Below, in pieces: positions 6,721 through 12,587 of a stretch of 12,587 nucleotides of DNA; position 1 is the first letter of the stretch; each line of letters begins with the position of its first letter. Location: NCBI RefSeq assembly GCF_018854015.1, contig NZ_JAAXYO010000145.1, positions 1 to 12,587 on the forward strand, given 5' to 3'. The translations under genes were made by a program, and so were the position numbers. The DNA is from Igneacidithiobacillus copahuensis. GTDB taxonomy: Bacteria; Pseudomonadota; Gammaproteobacteria; Acidithiobacillales; Acidithiobacillaceae. The notes under the pieces were generated by a model. That model was not told the DNA's origin. It saw only the letters and a program-made list of their open reading frames with translations, and ran no database searches.

Positions 6721-7070
6721 GCATTACCGTCTATGGCATTGCCAACTGCAGCACCATGAAAAAGGCCTTTGCCTGGTTGCATGAGCACGGGGTGGCCTAT
6801 GTATTCCACGACTACAAGAAGGCTGGGGTACCAGAAACAGCCTTGCGGCATTGGGCGGCGGAACGCGGCTGGGAGGCGTTGATCAATCGCCGCGGCACTA
6901 CCTGGCGCCGCCTGAGCGAAGCACAGCGCGCAGTCGCCGATTTGGATGCCGCGGTCGCCTTGGTGCTGGCCAACCCCAGCCTGATTCGCCGCCCCATCGT
7001 ACAGAGGGATGACGATCTCTTGCTCGGCTTCGACCCCGAAGAGTGGGCGGCACGCCTACAAGGCCGCTAA
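6717..7070 (+). CDS. YffB-like ArsC/Spx-family thioredoxin-fold protein
   Basis: This 117-residue protein closely resembles E. coli YffB in length and layout. It has a thioredoxin-like start with one N-terminal cysteine, YGIANCSTMKKA (C11), then FHDYKKAGV, the family-defining WEALINRRGTTWR (52-64), the arginine-proline pair RRP (91-93) and LLLGFDPEEW at the end. The single Cys without the CxxC of Spx argues for the YffB branch; a glutathione-dependent thiol or arsenate-reductase-like role has been suggested for such proteins but is not settled. The ATG at 6717 overlaps the MidA stop and has AGGAG at 7 nt. Its TAA (7068-7070) overlaps the TAG of convergent hemN. Confidence 0.9.
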   Translation: MSITVYGIANCSTMKKAFAWLHEHGVAYVFHDYKKAGVPETALRHWAAERGWEALINRRGTTWRRLSEAQRAVADLDAAVALVLANPSLIRRPIVQRDDDLLLGFDPEEWAARLQGR

Positions 7071-8449
7071 ATCACCCGCGAGAACTGCGTCTGGCTGCGC
7101 CCCAGGTAGGCATCGAAGGCCATGCACACGTGGCGCACCAGCAGACGTCCTGCCGGAAGTACAGTGACGCCACCTTCGTTCAGGGTAATCAGCCCATCCC
7201 GTGCCAGAGCCTCCAGGGTCCCGCGACTCTCGGCAAAATAGCGCCAGAAATCGATACCATGCCGCGCCTCGACAACCGCGACATCAAGGCGAAAATCACA
7301 GATCAGGCGGGTGATCACCTCCCGGCGCAGCAGGTCGTCAGCCGTCAGGCGTAGCCCCCGCTCCACCGGCAGCCGTCCGGCATCCACTGCCGCTCCCCAG
7401 GCCTCCAGATCCTTGCGGTTTTGGCTGTAACTCGGGCCAACCATGGCAATGGCGCTCATGCCAAAGGCCAGCAGGTCGGCATTGGAGTGGGTAGAATACC
7501 CCTGAAAATTCCGGTAGAGATGGCCTTGTAGTTGCGCCCGGGTGAGCTCGTCCTCGGGCAGAGCAAAATGATCCATACCGATATAGACGTACCCGGCAGC
7601 CTCCAGAGCGCCGATGCTCTGCTGCAGAATCTCCAGTTTCTGCGCCGGGCTGGGCAGCTCCTCGGCACGAATGCGCCGCTGCGGCGGGAAGCGCTCGGGC
7701 AGATGGGCATAATTGAACAGAGACAGACGATCCGGGCGCAAGGAGATGATTTGCGCCAGGGTTTCGGCAAAACTCTGCGGGCTTTGCAAGGGCAGTCCGT
7801 AGATCAGATCGAGACTGATAGAGCGATAGCCCAGGCTGCGCGCCTCCTGTATCAGCTCTGCCAGCAGATCCAGGCTTTGCTCACGATGTACCGCCTTCTG
7901 CACCGCCGGATCGAGATCCTGCACCCCCATGCTCAGACGATTCCAGCCGCGGTTACGCAACAGGGCCAGTACTCCCGGTTCGATGGCGCGCGGGTCGACC
8001 TCGATCCCATACTCGCCGGTATCATCATCGAGCAGACGGAACTGCGCCTGGATGCCGTTCACCAGACGCTCCAGGTCCGCACGCAAGAGAAAGGTGGGGG
8101 TACCACCACCAAAATGCAGTTGGGTGACCGGGCGCTGCGCATCGATATCGCGCCGGATCAGCGCCATTTCCCGCAGCAGGCGCTCCACGTAAGGCTGACC
8201 CCATTCCCGATGCCGCGTCACCACCTTGGTACAGGCGCAGTAAAAACACAGATGCTCGCAAAAGGGAATGTGAAAATACAATGACAAGGGTTTGCCGCTG
8301 GCATTACTCGCGCGCAGCTCCGCCCGCAAGGCGCTTTCATCGAACTCCGCGGCGAATTGCGGTGCCGTAGGATAGGAGGTATAGCGCGGCCCTGGCCGGT
8401 CATAGCGTTGGATCAGATCGATATCGAAAAGTACCGTTTCCGTGCCCAT
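7067..8449 (-). CDS. hemN: HemN, oxygen-independent coproporphyrinogen III dehydrogenase
   Basis: HemN is the radical-SAM enzyme that converts coproporphyrinogen III to protoporphyrinogen IX without oxygen, in haem synthesis. The 460-residue product matches the E. coli enzyme end to end: GPRYTSYPTAPQF (20-32), HIPFCEHLCFYCAC with the cluster Cys C64, C68, C71 plus the extra conserved C73, GGGTPT (114-119), EVDPR, NRLSMGVQD, DLIYGLP, FNYAHLP, GMDHFA, NFQGYSTH, and a C-terminal QFSRVI. The presence of C73, the N-terminal PRYTSYPTA arm and the full C-terminal domain separate it from HemW-like proteins, which lack haem synthase activity. The ATG at 8449 has AGGAG at 8 nt. It lies 30 bp after the LysR-type gene on the same strand and probably shares its transcript. 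No clear FNR site is visible in that gap. Confidence 0.96.
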   Translation of the reverse strand: MGTETVLFDIDLIQRYDRPGPRYTSYPTAPQFAAEFDESALRAELRASNASGKPLSLYFHIPFCEHLCFYCACTKVVTRHREWGQPYVERLLREMALIRRDIDAQRPVTQLHFGGGTPTFLLRADLERLVNGIQAQFRLLDDDTGEYGIEVDPRAIEPGVLALLRNRGWNRLSMGVQDLDPAVQKAVHREQSLDLLAELIQEARSLGYRSISLDLIYGLPLQSPQSFAETLAQIISLRPDRLSLFNYAHLPERFPPQRRIRAEELPSPAQKLEILQQSIGALEAAGYVYIGMDHFALPEDELTRAQLQGHLYRNFQGYSTHSNADLLAFGMSAIAMVGPSYSQNRKDLEAWGAAVDAGRLPVERGLRLTADDLLRREVITRLICDFRLDVAVVEARHGIDFWRYFAESRGTLEALARDGLITLNEGGVTVLPAGRLLVRHVCMAFDAYLGRSQTQFSRVI

Positions 8450-8479
8450 CCCTTTTTCTCCTCTACTGGCGCCCCTGTC

Positions 8480-9403
8480 CTACAAGCGGCGAATGCCGCG
8501 CAGTTCGCTGCTCGCACTGGCGCGAATCTCGCTCAGAAAGGCCTGTAGATGGGGCTGTTCACTTTGCCCCTGCAAAGTGGCTGCTTCCAGATTCTGCCAG
8601 AGTCCCCGCGGACCCAGGGGCAGGGCTCGTACATAACCGCGATCACCGTAGCTGCTCACCGCCCAGGCAGGCAAGGCGGCAATCCCCTGCCCGGAGGCCA
8701 CCAGCTGCAGGATGATGACCGTCAATTCCGCCTGCCGCCGTCGCCACGGCTGTACACCGGCGGGGTGCAAAAATTCCCGAAACAAGTCCAGGCGCCGGTC
8801 TTCCACCGGGTAGGTGATGACAGTCTCCTCGAGGAAATCCTCGGGCAGCAGAAAGGGGCGTTCGGCCAGGGGATGACGCGGGCTCAGCAGCGCCACCACC
8901 TCGTAACTGAACAGGGCATGGCGCTCGATTTCGCCAGGCAGGGCCTCGGGGGCACTGAGAATGGCCAGGTCGGCCTGATAAGCGCGCAGCAGTTGCACCG
9001 GATCCTGCTGGAATCCGGAGGCGATATCCATCTCCACGTCGGGCCAACTGGCACGAAACTGGTCCATCGCGGGGGTCAGCCAGTCGAAACAGGTATGGCA
9101 CTCCACGGCGATACGCAATCGTCCCCCCCGCCCCGAGGCGAGCCGGCGCAGCTCCTCCTGGGTCCGCCGCAGGGCTGGCAGGACCTCCCGCGCCAGGGCA
9201 TAAAGCCGTTCCCCTGCCGGGCTGAGACGCAGGTTGTTGCCACTGTCGCGGTCAAAGATCTTGATCTCGAATTCATTTTCCAGGCCCCGGAGCTGGTGCG
9301 AGAGGGCCGACTGGGTCAGGTGCAGGCGCTGCGCCGCCGCGGCAATGCTGCCGTGTTGCAGAACGGCTTCGATGGTACGCAGCTGGCGAATCTCGATGGG
9401 CAT
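8480..9403 (-). CDS. LysR-family regulator, MetR-like
   Basis: A 307-residue LysR-type transcription factor. The N-terminal winged helix-turn-helix is plain (IEIRQLRTIEAVLQHGSIAA onward to about residue 60, with HLTQSALSHQL as recognition region). The effector domain starts near 95, and its LRIAVECHTCFDWLTPAM segment (97-114) closely parallels the IAIECHSCIQWLTPAL of E. coli MetR, the homocysteine-responsive activator of methionine genes; YPVEDRRLDLFREFLHPAGVQP and GIAALPAWAV also match MetR. The start is ATG 9403, with AAAGG about 8 nt upstream; an in-frame TTG at 9421 adds only six residues. No methionine gene is in the window; hemN lies downstream and the Pho-controlled porin diverges upstream. 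The MetR assignment is by similarity; its targets here are unknown. Confidence 0.85.
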   Translation of the reverse strand: MPIEIRQLRTIEAVLQHGSIAAAAQRLHLTQSALSHQLRGLENEFEIKIFDRDSGNNLRLSPAGERLYALAREVLPALRRTQEELRRLASGRGGRLRIAVECHTCFDWLTPAMDQFRASWPDVEMDIASGFQQDPVQLLRAYQADLAILSAPEALPGEIERHALFSYEVVALLSPRHPLAERPFLLPEDFLEETVITYPVEDRRLDLFREFLHPAGVQPWRRRQAELTVIILQLVASGQGIAALPAWAVSSYGDRGYVRALPLGPRGLWQNLEAATLQGQSEQPHLQAFLSEIRASASSELRGIRRL

Positions 9404-9432
9404 GGACGACCTTTTGGTCAAGCTATTTGCAG

Positions 9433-9438
9433 ATCATA
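9433..9438 (-). promoter_or_regulatory. Possible -10 of the LysR-type gene
   Basis: TATGAT on the minus strand lies 30 bp before the ATG at 9403 and fits a -10 hexamer at 5 of 6 positions. No good -35 is found 16-18 bp upstream, so it may depend on an activator, as LysR-type genes often do. I see no MetR-type TGAAnnnnnTTCA operator in the gap. This is a weak call. Confidence 0.3.
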
Positions 9439-9472
9439 CGCCAGCTTGTCGCAGGAGGGCAGCCACCGACCG

Positions 9473-9516
9473 CTGTCACAAAAGTGTCATCAAAGGTTCA
9501 TAAAAGTGTCACAATT
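9473..9516 (+). promoter_or_regulatory. Pho box array (four half-sites) upstream of the porin
   Basis: Four tandem 11-bp units, each a 7-mer plus a 4-bp AT-rich spacer: CTGTCAC+AAAA (9473), GTGTCAT+CAAA (9484), GGTTCAT+AAAA (9495) and GTGTCAC+AATT (9506). The PhoB consensus unit is CTGTCAT plus four AT-rich bases, so this is two adjacent Pho boxes. A -10 TATGAT at 9523-9528 begins 10 bp after the last 7-mer, the standard arrangement in which PhoB replaces the -35 contact. The array controls the porin gene at 9648 and, by operon, the phytase-like gene. PhoB binding is inferred from the match. Confidence 0.85.
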
Positions 9517-9522
9517 CCCTGC

Positions 9523-9528
9523 TATGAT
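9523..9528 (+). promoter_or_regulatory. -10 element of the PhoB-dependent porin promoter
   Basis: TATGAT matches TATAAT at 5 of 6 positions and sits 10 bp past the last Pho half-site. No -35 hexamer is needed at PhoB-activated promoters. Transcription would begin near 9535, leaving a leader of about 110 nt before the porin ATG. Confidence 0.7.
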
Positions 9529-9577
9529 TCGATGCACAAGTCGATAGTGTAAAGAGCGTATGCAACTATCAAGAATA

Positions 9578-9597
9578 CCTTCTCCTGTCGGAGAGGG
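9578..9597 (+). other. Small hairpin in the porin mRNA leader
   Basis: CCTTCTCC pairs with GGAGAGGG across a TGTC loop (8 bp including one U-G pair). A second weaker pairing, GATAGT (9543-9548) with ACTATC (9565-9570), lies just upstream. The leader therefore has room for RNA-level control, but no known riboswitch is recognised and there is no U-tract. Confidence 0.35.
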
Positions 9598-9647
9598 GAT
9601 TCGATGGACCTCTTTGCAGTATCCACCAACTGTAGAGGGAGTTAACC

Positions 9648-10958
9648 ATGAAGAAGCGCTTCATTCTGGTGGCAATCGCCACCATTTCTGCCATTCCCGT
9701 CCTGGCCCAGGCCGATGAATCCACGGTTCTGCACGCCAAAAACGACGATTACAGCCTGATGTTGGGCGGGCGTATCCAGGCCGATTACGCCACCTACTTC
9801 AACAAGTCCTTCCTTGCCCCAAATGGTTCGGTCACCGACATGGGCGCCGCCGGCGCCATTCTGCGCCGGGCGCGCATCTTTACCGCCGGCAAGATCGGCG
9901 AAGACTGGAAATTCAAGTTCCAGTACGAATTCACCCAGACGGGGGGCGGTGCGGCAGGTTTCCGGGATGCCTACTTTGCCTACACCGGCCTGATGCCCGG
10001 CAACACCATCACCCTAGGCCAGGCCAAGACCTTCTTCACCATGGACCAGTTGAACAGCTCCAACGACAACGTCTTCATGGAGCGGCCGCTGCTGGAAGGC
10101 CTCGATACCTACGGCGACCGGCGCATGGGCCTCAAGATCACTCAGAGTGGCGAGAACTGGATGTTGGGTCTGGGCGGCTTCATGAACGCCCTGGATGAAA
10201 AGGTCTACACCAAATACAGTGGTGTCGCCCGAACTGCCTATACCAAAACGGAGACCGTCGCCAGCATCAGCAACAGCACCAGCAACCAGAGTGGCATCTA
10301 CACCATCTCCGGGCGTGCCACCTATGCCCCGTTGCACAGCTACGGCAACGACCTCTATTTTGGCGCCAACCTGAACTATACCGGCTTTGGTGACAAAAAC
10401 GCCGCCGCCTTCTACGGCACCCGCCCGGAAACCAGCGTGGCCGGCACCAAGCTCCTGGAAGCCTACGTCAGCAATCCCAGCAGCCAGTTCAACTATACCC
10501 TGGAAACTGCGGCCGTGGCCGGTCCCTTCTCGCTCGAAGGCGCCTATGTCGGCATGAATGTCTCCCGCAGCCTCGGGCTGCCCACCGCCAGCTTCAATGG
10601 CTACTACGTGCAGGCGAGCTACACCCTCACCGGCCAGCCGCGCAATTTCAAGCCGAAGCTCGGCGAGTTCCATTATCTGAAGGACATCGGCCCTGGTGGT
10701 GCCTGGGAAGTCGCTCTGCGCTATGACCGCCTCAACCTCAATGATGCCAATGCCGGCATCTATGGTGGCCGAGGGGATGCCATCACCGCCGGCATCAACT
10801 GGTATGCCAACGAGCACGTCCGGCTGATGCTCGACTACAGCCACGGTCATGTGGACGGTATCCCCAGCACCCAGCCGGTTGGCGCCACCTGGTGGAACGA
10901 TCCGCGCTATAACAGCGACCTGAACATTCTGCAGTTCCGCGGGCAGTTCCTGTTCTGA
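9648..10958 (+). CDS. OprO/OprP-type phosphate-selective outer-membrane porin
   Basis: A 436-residue outer-membrane beta-barrel of the phosphate-selective porin O/P family, which passes phosphate or polyphosphate into the periplasm. A signal peptide is clear: MKKR, a hydrophobic core and likely cleavage after LAQA (residue 22). Early strands carry the family pattern LMLGGRIQADYATYF, then ILRRARIFTAGKIGEDWKFKFQYEF, DAYFAYTGL, and ITLGQAKTFFTMDQLNSSND. Alternating-residue strands continue to a C-terminal LQFRGQFLF, whose terminal Phe is the usual barrel-assembly signal. The ATG at 9648 has AGGGAG at 6 nt. A four-half-site Pho array upstream and a phytase-like gene downstream support a role in phosphate starvation. 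Specificity for orthophosphate versus polyphosphate cannot be read from the sequence. Confidence 0.9.
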   Translation: MKKRFILVAIATISAIPVLAQADESTVLHAKNDDYSLMLGGRIQADYATYFNKSFLAPNGSVTDMGAAGAILRRARIFTAGKIGEDWKFKFQYEFTQTGGGAAGFRDAYFAYTGLMPGNTITLGQAKTFFTMDQLNSSNDNVFMERPLLEGLDTYGDRRMGLKITQSGENWMLGLGGFMNALDEKVYTKYSGVARTAYTKTETVASISNSTSNQSGIYTISGRATYAPLHSYGNDLYFGANLNYTGFGDKNAAAFYGTRPETSVAGTKLLEAYVSNPSSQFNYTLETAAVAGPFSLEGAYVGMNVSRSLGLPTASFNGYYVQASYTLTGQPRNFKPKLGEFHYLKDIGPGGAWEVALRYDRLNLNDANAGIYGGRGDAITAGINWYANEHVRLMLDYSHGHVDGIPSTQPVGATWWNDPRYNSDLNILQFRGQFLF

Positions 10959-10968
10959 TGCCGTGCAT

Positions 10969-10988
10969 GGGGAGGGGGATCCCTCCCC
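10969..10988 (+). other. Intercistronic hairpin between porin and phytase-like gene
   Basis: GGGGAGGG (10969-10976), loop GGAT, CCCTCCCC (10981-10988) gives a perfect 8-bp stem. No U-tract follows, and the AGGAG of the next gene begins three bases later (10991-10995), so it is not a normal intrinsic terminator. Such a stem could protect the 3' end of the porin message or lower read-through, giving more porin than enzyme. A weaker alternative pairing (CTCC with GGAG, loop CCGAA, 10983-10995) would hide the ribosome-binding site; the long stem prevents it. Confidence 0.55.
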
Positions 10989-11000
10989 GAAGGAGAATTC

Positions 11001-12278
11001 ATGCGTAAATCTTCCCTGTTTGCGGCCTGCCTCGCCCTGTATGGCATGCACGCCAGCGCCCAGGAGCTCGCGGGCGAAGCCCTGCGCGCGCCCCTCGATA
11101 CCGTCACCGTGGCTGGTCGGGAGCTGCATCTGAGCATCGGTCCAGGCAGTGGACTGACCCATGCCCACGGCTCAGCGTGGACTGACTTCTATGCCGTCAG
11201 CGATCGGGGTCCGAACATCCCCTGTGACGAGAGTGGCAAGGTGCTCGGCAAAGAAGTCTGTAGCAAATCTGAGGTGATCTTCCCCATTCCCGGTTATACT
11301 CCCAGCATCTATCCCCTGCTGGTGCAAGCAGGTCAGGTAACCCTGCGCGGCGAGCCGATTCCGCTGCACGCGGCTAATGGCCAGAACTTCAGCGGCCTGC
11401 CGCCGGAGCTCCCTAAGGGCGAGAAGCCGCTGAATGGGCAACTCCAGCCCCTGCCATTCTCCCCCAACGGGGTCGATACCGAATGTATTTCCGCGCTGGC
11501 CCAGGGCGGTTTCTGGATCGGCGAGGAATATGGGCCCAGCCTGCTGCGGGTAGCAGCCAATGGCGTCGTACTGGAACGTTTGGTACCCAAGGGCACGGCA
11601 GCCTACTATCAGGGGAGCAGTGTCCCGGTGCGCGCTGTCCTGCCGCCGTTACTGGCCCGGCGCAAGCTCAACCGCGGTTTTGAAGGGATGGCCCTGGCGC
11701 CGGACCAGAAGCTGCTCTTCGTGGCCCTGCAAAGTCCCCTGGCTAATCCCGATGACGATACGGCGAAAAACTCCCGGATCGATCGGCTGATTACCCTGCA
11801 TCTCGATGCCGAGGGCAACTTTGCCGGAATGGCCGGTGGCTATGCCGTGGAATTTCCCAGGATTGAAGATTTTGCTCCAGGGGAAAAGCAGAAAGATCTC
11901 AAACTCTCGGCCATGAGTGCGGTGGATGATCATCGCGTGCTGCTGATGCTGCGCGCTGGCAACAAGGTCGCGGTCTACCTAGCCAACCTTGACGGTGCCA
12001 CTCGGCTGATCGGCACCGCTTGGGCCCGGCCGGATACCCACCCCAGCCTGGAAGAGCAAAATGATCTGGCCAAAGTCGGTATCCAGCCGCTTGCCCTGCA
12101 GCTGCTCTGGGAAAGCGACGATGCCTTTGGCAAGGGTCTGGGCAAGGTCGAAGGCATGAGCCTAGTGGACGGCAAGAGTCTGCTCTTCATCAGCGATAAT
12201 GACTTTGGCATCACGGGCGAAAAAAGCACGGTCTGGGAATATCCCCTGAGCGACGAGGCCCAGCGTCTATTGCACTGA
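11001..12278 (+). CDS. Secreted esterase-like phytase-family protein
   Basis: This 425-residue exported protein matches the 'esterase-like activity of phytase' family (PF13449-type beta-propeller). A signal peptide ends at HASA (residue 20). Family landmarks: GSGLTHAHGSAWTDFYAVSDRGPN (49-72), NGVDTECISAL with FWIGEEYGPSLLRV (156-184), RGFEGMALAPD (225-235), and KVEGMSLVDGKSLLFISDNDFG near the end. The repeated xxEGM and DFG/DRG acidic motifs are likely metal or active-site positions. The role is probably hydrolysis of organic phosphate esters in the periplasm or outside the cell, feeding phosphate to the porin-linked uptake route; the substrate is not proven. It starts 42 bp after the porin stop with AGGAG at 5 nt, and should be co-transcribed from the Pho promoter. 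Confidence 0.85.
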   Translation: MRKSSLFAACLALYGMHASAQELAGEALRAPLDTVTVAGRELHLSIGPGSGLTHAHGSAWTDFYAVSDRGPNIPCDESGKVLGKEVCSKSEVIFPIPGYTPSIYPLLVQAGQVTLRGEPIPLHAANGQNFSGLPPELPKGEKPLNGQLQPLPFSPNGVDTECISALAQGGFWIGEEYGPSLLRVAANGVVLERLVPKGTAAYYQGSSVPVRAVLPPLLARRKLNRGFEGMALAPDQKLLFVALQSPLANPDDDTAKNSRIDRLITLHLDAEGNFAGMAGGYAVEFPRIEDFAPGEKQKDLKLSAMSAVDDHRVLLMLRAGNKVAVYLANLDGATRLIGTAWARPDTHPSLEEQNDLAKVGIQPLALQLLWESDDAFGKGLGKVEGMSLVDGKSLLFISDNDFGITGEKSTVWEYPLSDEAQRLLH

Positions 12279-12328
12279 GACCGCGGGGCGAAGCTCTCCT
12301 CTGGCATCGAAATGTCTTTTCGGATACA

Positions 12329-12372
12329 ACGTCACAAAAGATTCACGGAACTGTCATCATGCTGTCACATTC
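12329..12372 (+). promoter_or_regulatory. Second Pho box array (four half-sites)
   Basis: Four tandem 11-bp units again: ACGTCAC+AAAA (12329), GATTCAC+GGAA (12340), CTGTCAT+CATG (12351) and CTGTCAC+ATTC (12362). The two proximal units are near-perfect PhoB half-sites; the two distal ones are weaker. A -10 TATCAT at 12379-12384 starts 10 bp after the last 7-mer, exactly as at the porin promoter. The array lies in the 142-bp gap after the phytase-like gene, where no convincing terminator is seen (only a 5-bp CGAAA/TTTCG stem at 12308-12322), and would drive the gene at 12421. Confidence 0.82.
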
Positions 12373-12378
12373 CGTTGT

Positions 12379-12384
12379 TATCAT
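12379..12384 (+). promoter_or_regulatory. -10 element of the second Pho promoter
   Basis: TATCAT (5 of 6 to TATAAT), 10 bp downstream of the last Pho half-site. Transcription would begin near 12391, about 30 nt before the ATG at 12421, which has GAGGAG at 7 nt. Confidence 0.65.
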
Positions 12385-12420
12385 GCCGTTGTAGTAAACA
12401 CACCGAAGAGGAGAATGCCC

Positions 12421-12552
12421 ATGTTGTTCAAGCACCGCGCCAACACCCTGGCAGTGCTGATGGCCCTGACCGGCTTCAGCGCTGTCGCCCACGCTGCCAG
12501 CAGCCATGACTCTCTGAAGGGCACTTCGAATAACAAAAATTTCACGACTTGA
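12421..12552 (+). pseudogene. Start of a Pho-regulated exported protein, probably interrupted
   Basis: The frame encodes 43 residues and then a TGA. It opens with a clear signal peptide: basic MLFKHR, hydrophobic core, cleavage likely after AVAHA (residue 25), leaving only ASSHDSLKGT plus a short unrelated-looking tail (SNNKNFTT). GAGGAG lies 7 nt before the ATG; an in-frame ATG at 12415 is too close to that site. A strong Pho promoter and full secretion signal in front of an 18-residue mature peptide is unlikely to be intact. The expected product would be a periplasmic phosphate protein; some PstS-like binding proteins begin with an LKGT-like segment, which is suggestive only. The alternative is a genuine tiny secreted peptide. 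Confidence 0.6.
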
Positions 12553-12587
12553 GAATGGAATATTCCCCTTTCCTCGCCACTTTCAGG
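12520..12587 (+). mobile_element. Possible insertion-sequence end at the right edge
   Basis: From about 12520 (GGCACTTCG) the sequence turns AT-rich and ends the reading frame of the exported protein. The opening GGC-x-CTTCG resembles, from memory, terminal inverted repeats of ISL3-family elements. A frame from ATG 12555 stays open to the last base (MEYSPFLATFR) and could be a transposase start, but it is too short to identify. The other end, the target duplication and the transposase body are outside the window, so this is a hypothesis. Confidence 0.28.

Noticed and set aside
9560..9718. A 52-codon upstream frame overlapping the porin start out of frame
   Set aside because: Only a weak AAAGAG site precedes its ATG and the product (MQLSRIPSP...) has no features. 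Chance is the simplest explanation without ribosome profiling.
10014..11168. A 384-codon open frame on the minus strand opposite the porin
   Set aside because: The porin has a signal peptide, ribosome-binding site and family motifs; the antisense product is Gly/Ala/Val-rich with no recognisable domain.
12308..12322. Possible terminator after the phytase-like gene (CGAAA-TGTCT-TTTCG)
   Set aside because: The stem is only 5 bp, AT-rich, and lacks a following U-tract.

Overview
The window reads as chromosomal DNA from a GC-rich proteobacterium. Nothing in it is species-diagnostic. The gene set (Feo iron import, HemN, RimO, MidA, an OprO/P-type phosphate porin) and the protein style suggest an Acidithiobacillus-like chemolithotroph, but that is recollection, not something provable here. 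Gene packing is tight: stops overlap starts in three places, one convergent pair overlaps by 4 bp, and one divergent pair appears to start on the same CATG.

Layout. From 158 to 3105, on the minus strand, lies a complete ferrous-iron uptake operon, feoA-feoB-feoC. Its promoter (-35 TTGCAA, 17-bp spacer, -10 TACAAT) carries a good Fur-box match inside the spacer. From 3123 to 5591, also on the minus strand, is an apparent operon of a pteridine-reductase-type SDR, an NFU-type Fe-S carrier and RimO; the NFU stop overlaps the RimO start, which is most likely TTG. From 5590 to 7070, on the plus strand, are a MidA-family methyltransferase and a YffB/ArsC-like thioredoxin-fold protein joined by an ATGA overlap. 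From 7067 to 9403, on the minus strand, are a MetR-like LysR regulator followed by hemN.

From 9404 to the right edge is a phosphate-starvation block on the plus strand. A promoter with four tandem 11-bp Pho half-sites drives a phosphate-selective porin and a secreted phytase-like esterase. A second four-half-site Pho promoter with identical geometry precedes a secreted protein whose reading frame stops after 43 codons, about 35 bp before the window ends. The sequence just after its signal peptide is AT-rich and looks like foreign DNA, possibly the end of an insertion sequence, so a Pho-regulated periplasmic protein such as a PstS-like binding protein may be interrupted.

How the parts fit. 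The left half concerns iron entry (Feo), Fe-S delivery (NFU) and an Fe-S enzyme that modifies ribosomal protein S12 (RimO). HemN, further right, is another radical-SAM Fe-S enzyme. The right half concerns phosphate: outer-membrane entry, release from organic esters, and probably periplasmic capture. No phage, CRISPR array, tRNA or rRNA was seen. I found no convincingly new system. The best leads are the paired Pho arrays with the broken gene behind the second, the hairpin over the feoB ribosome-binding site, and the overlapping NFU-RimO pair.
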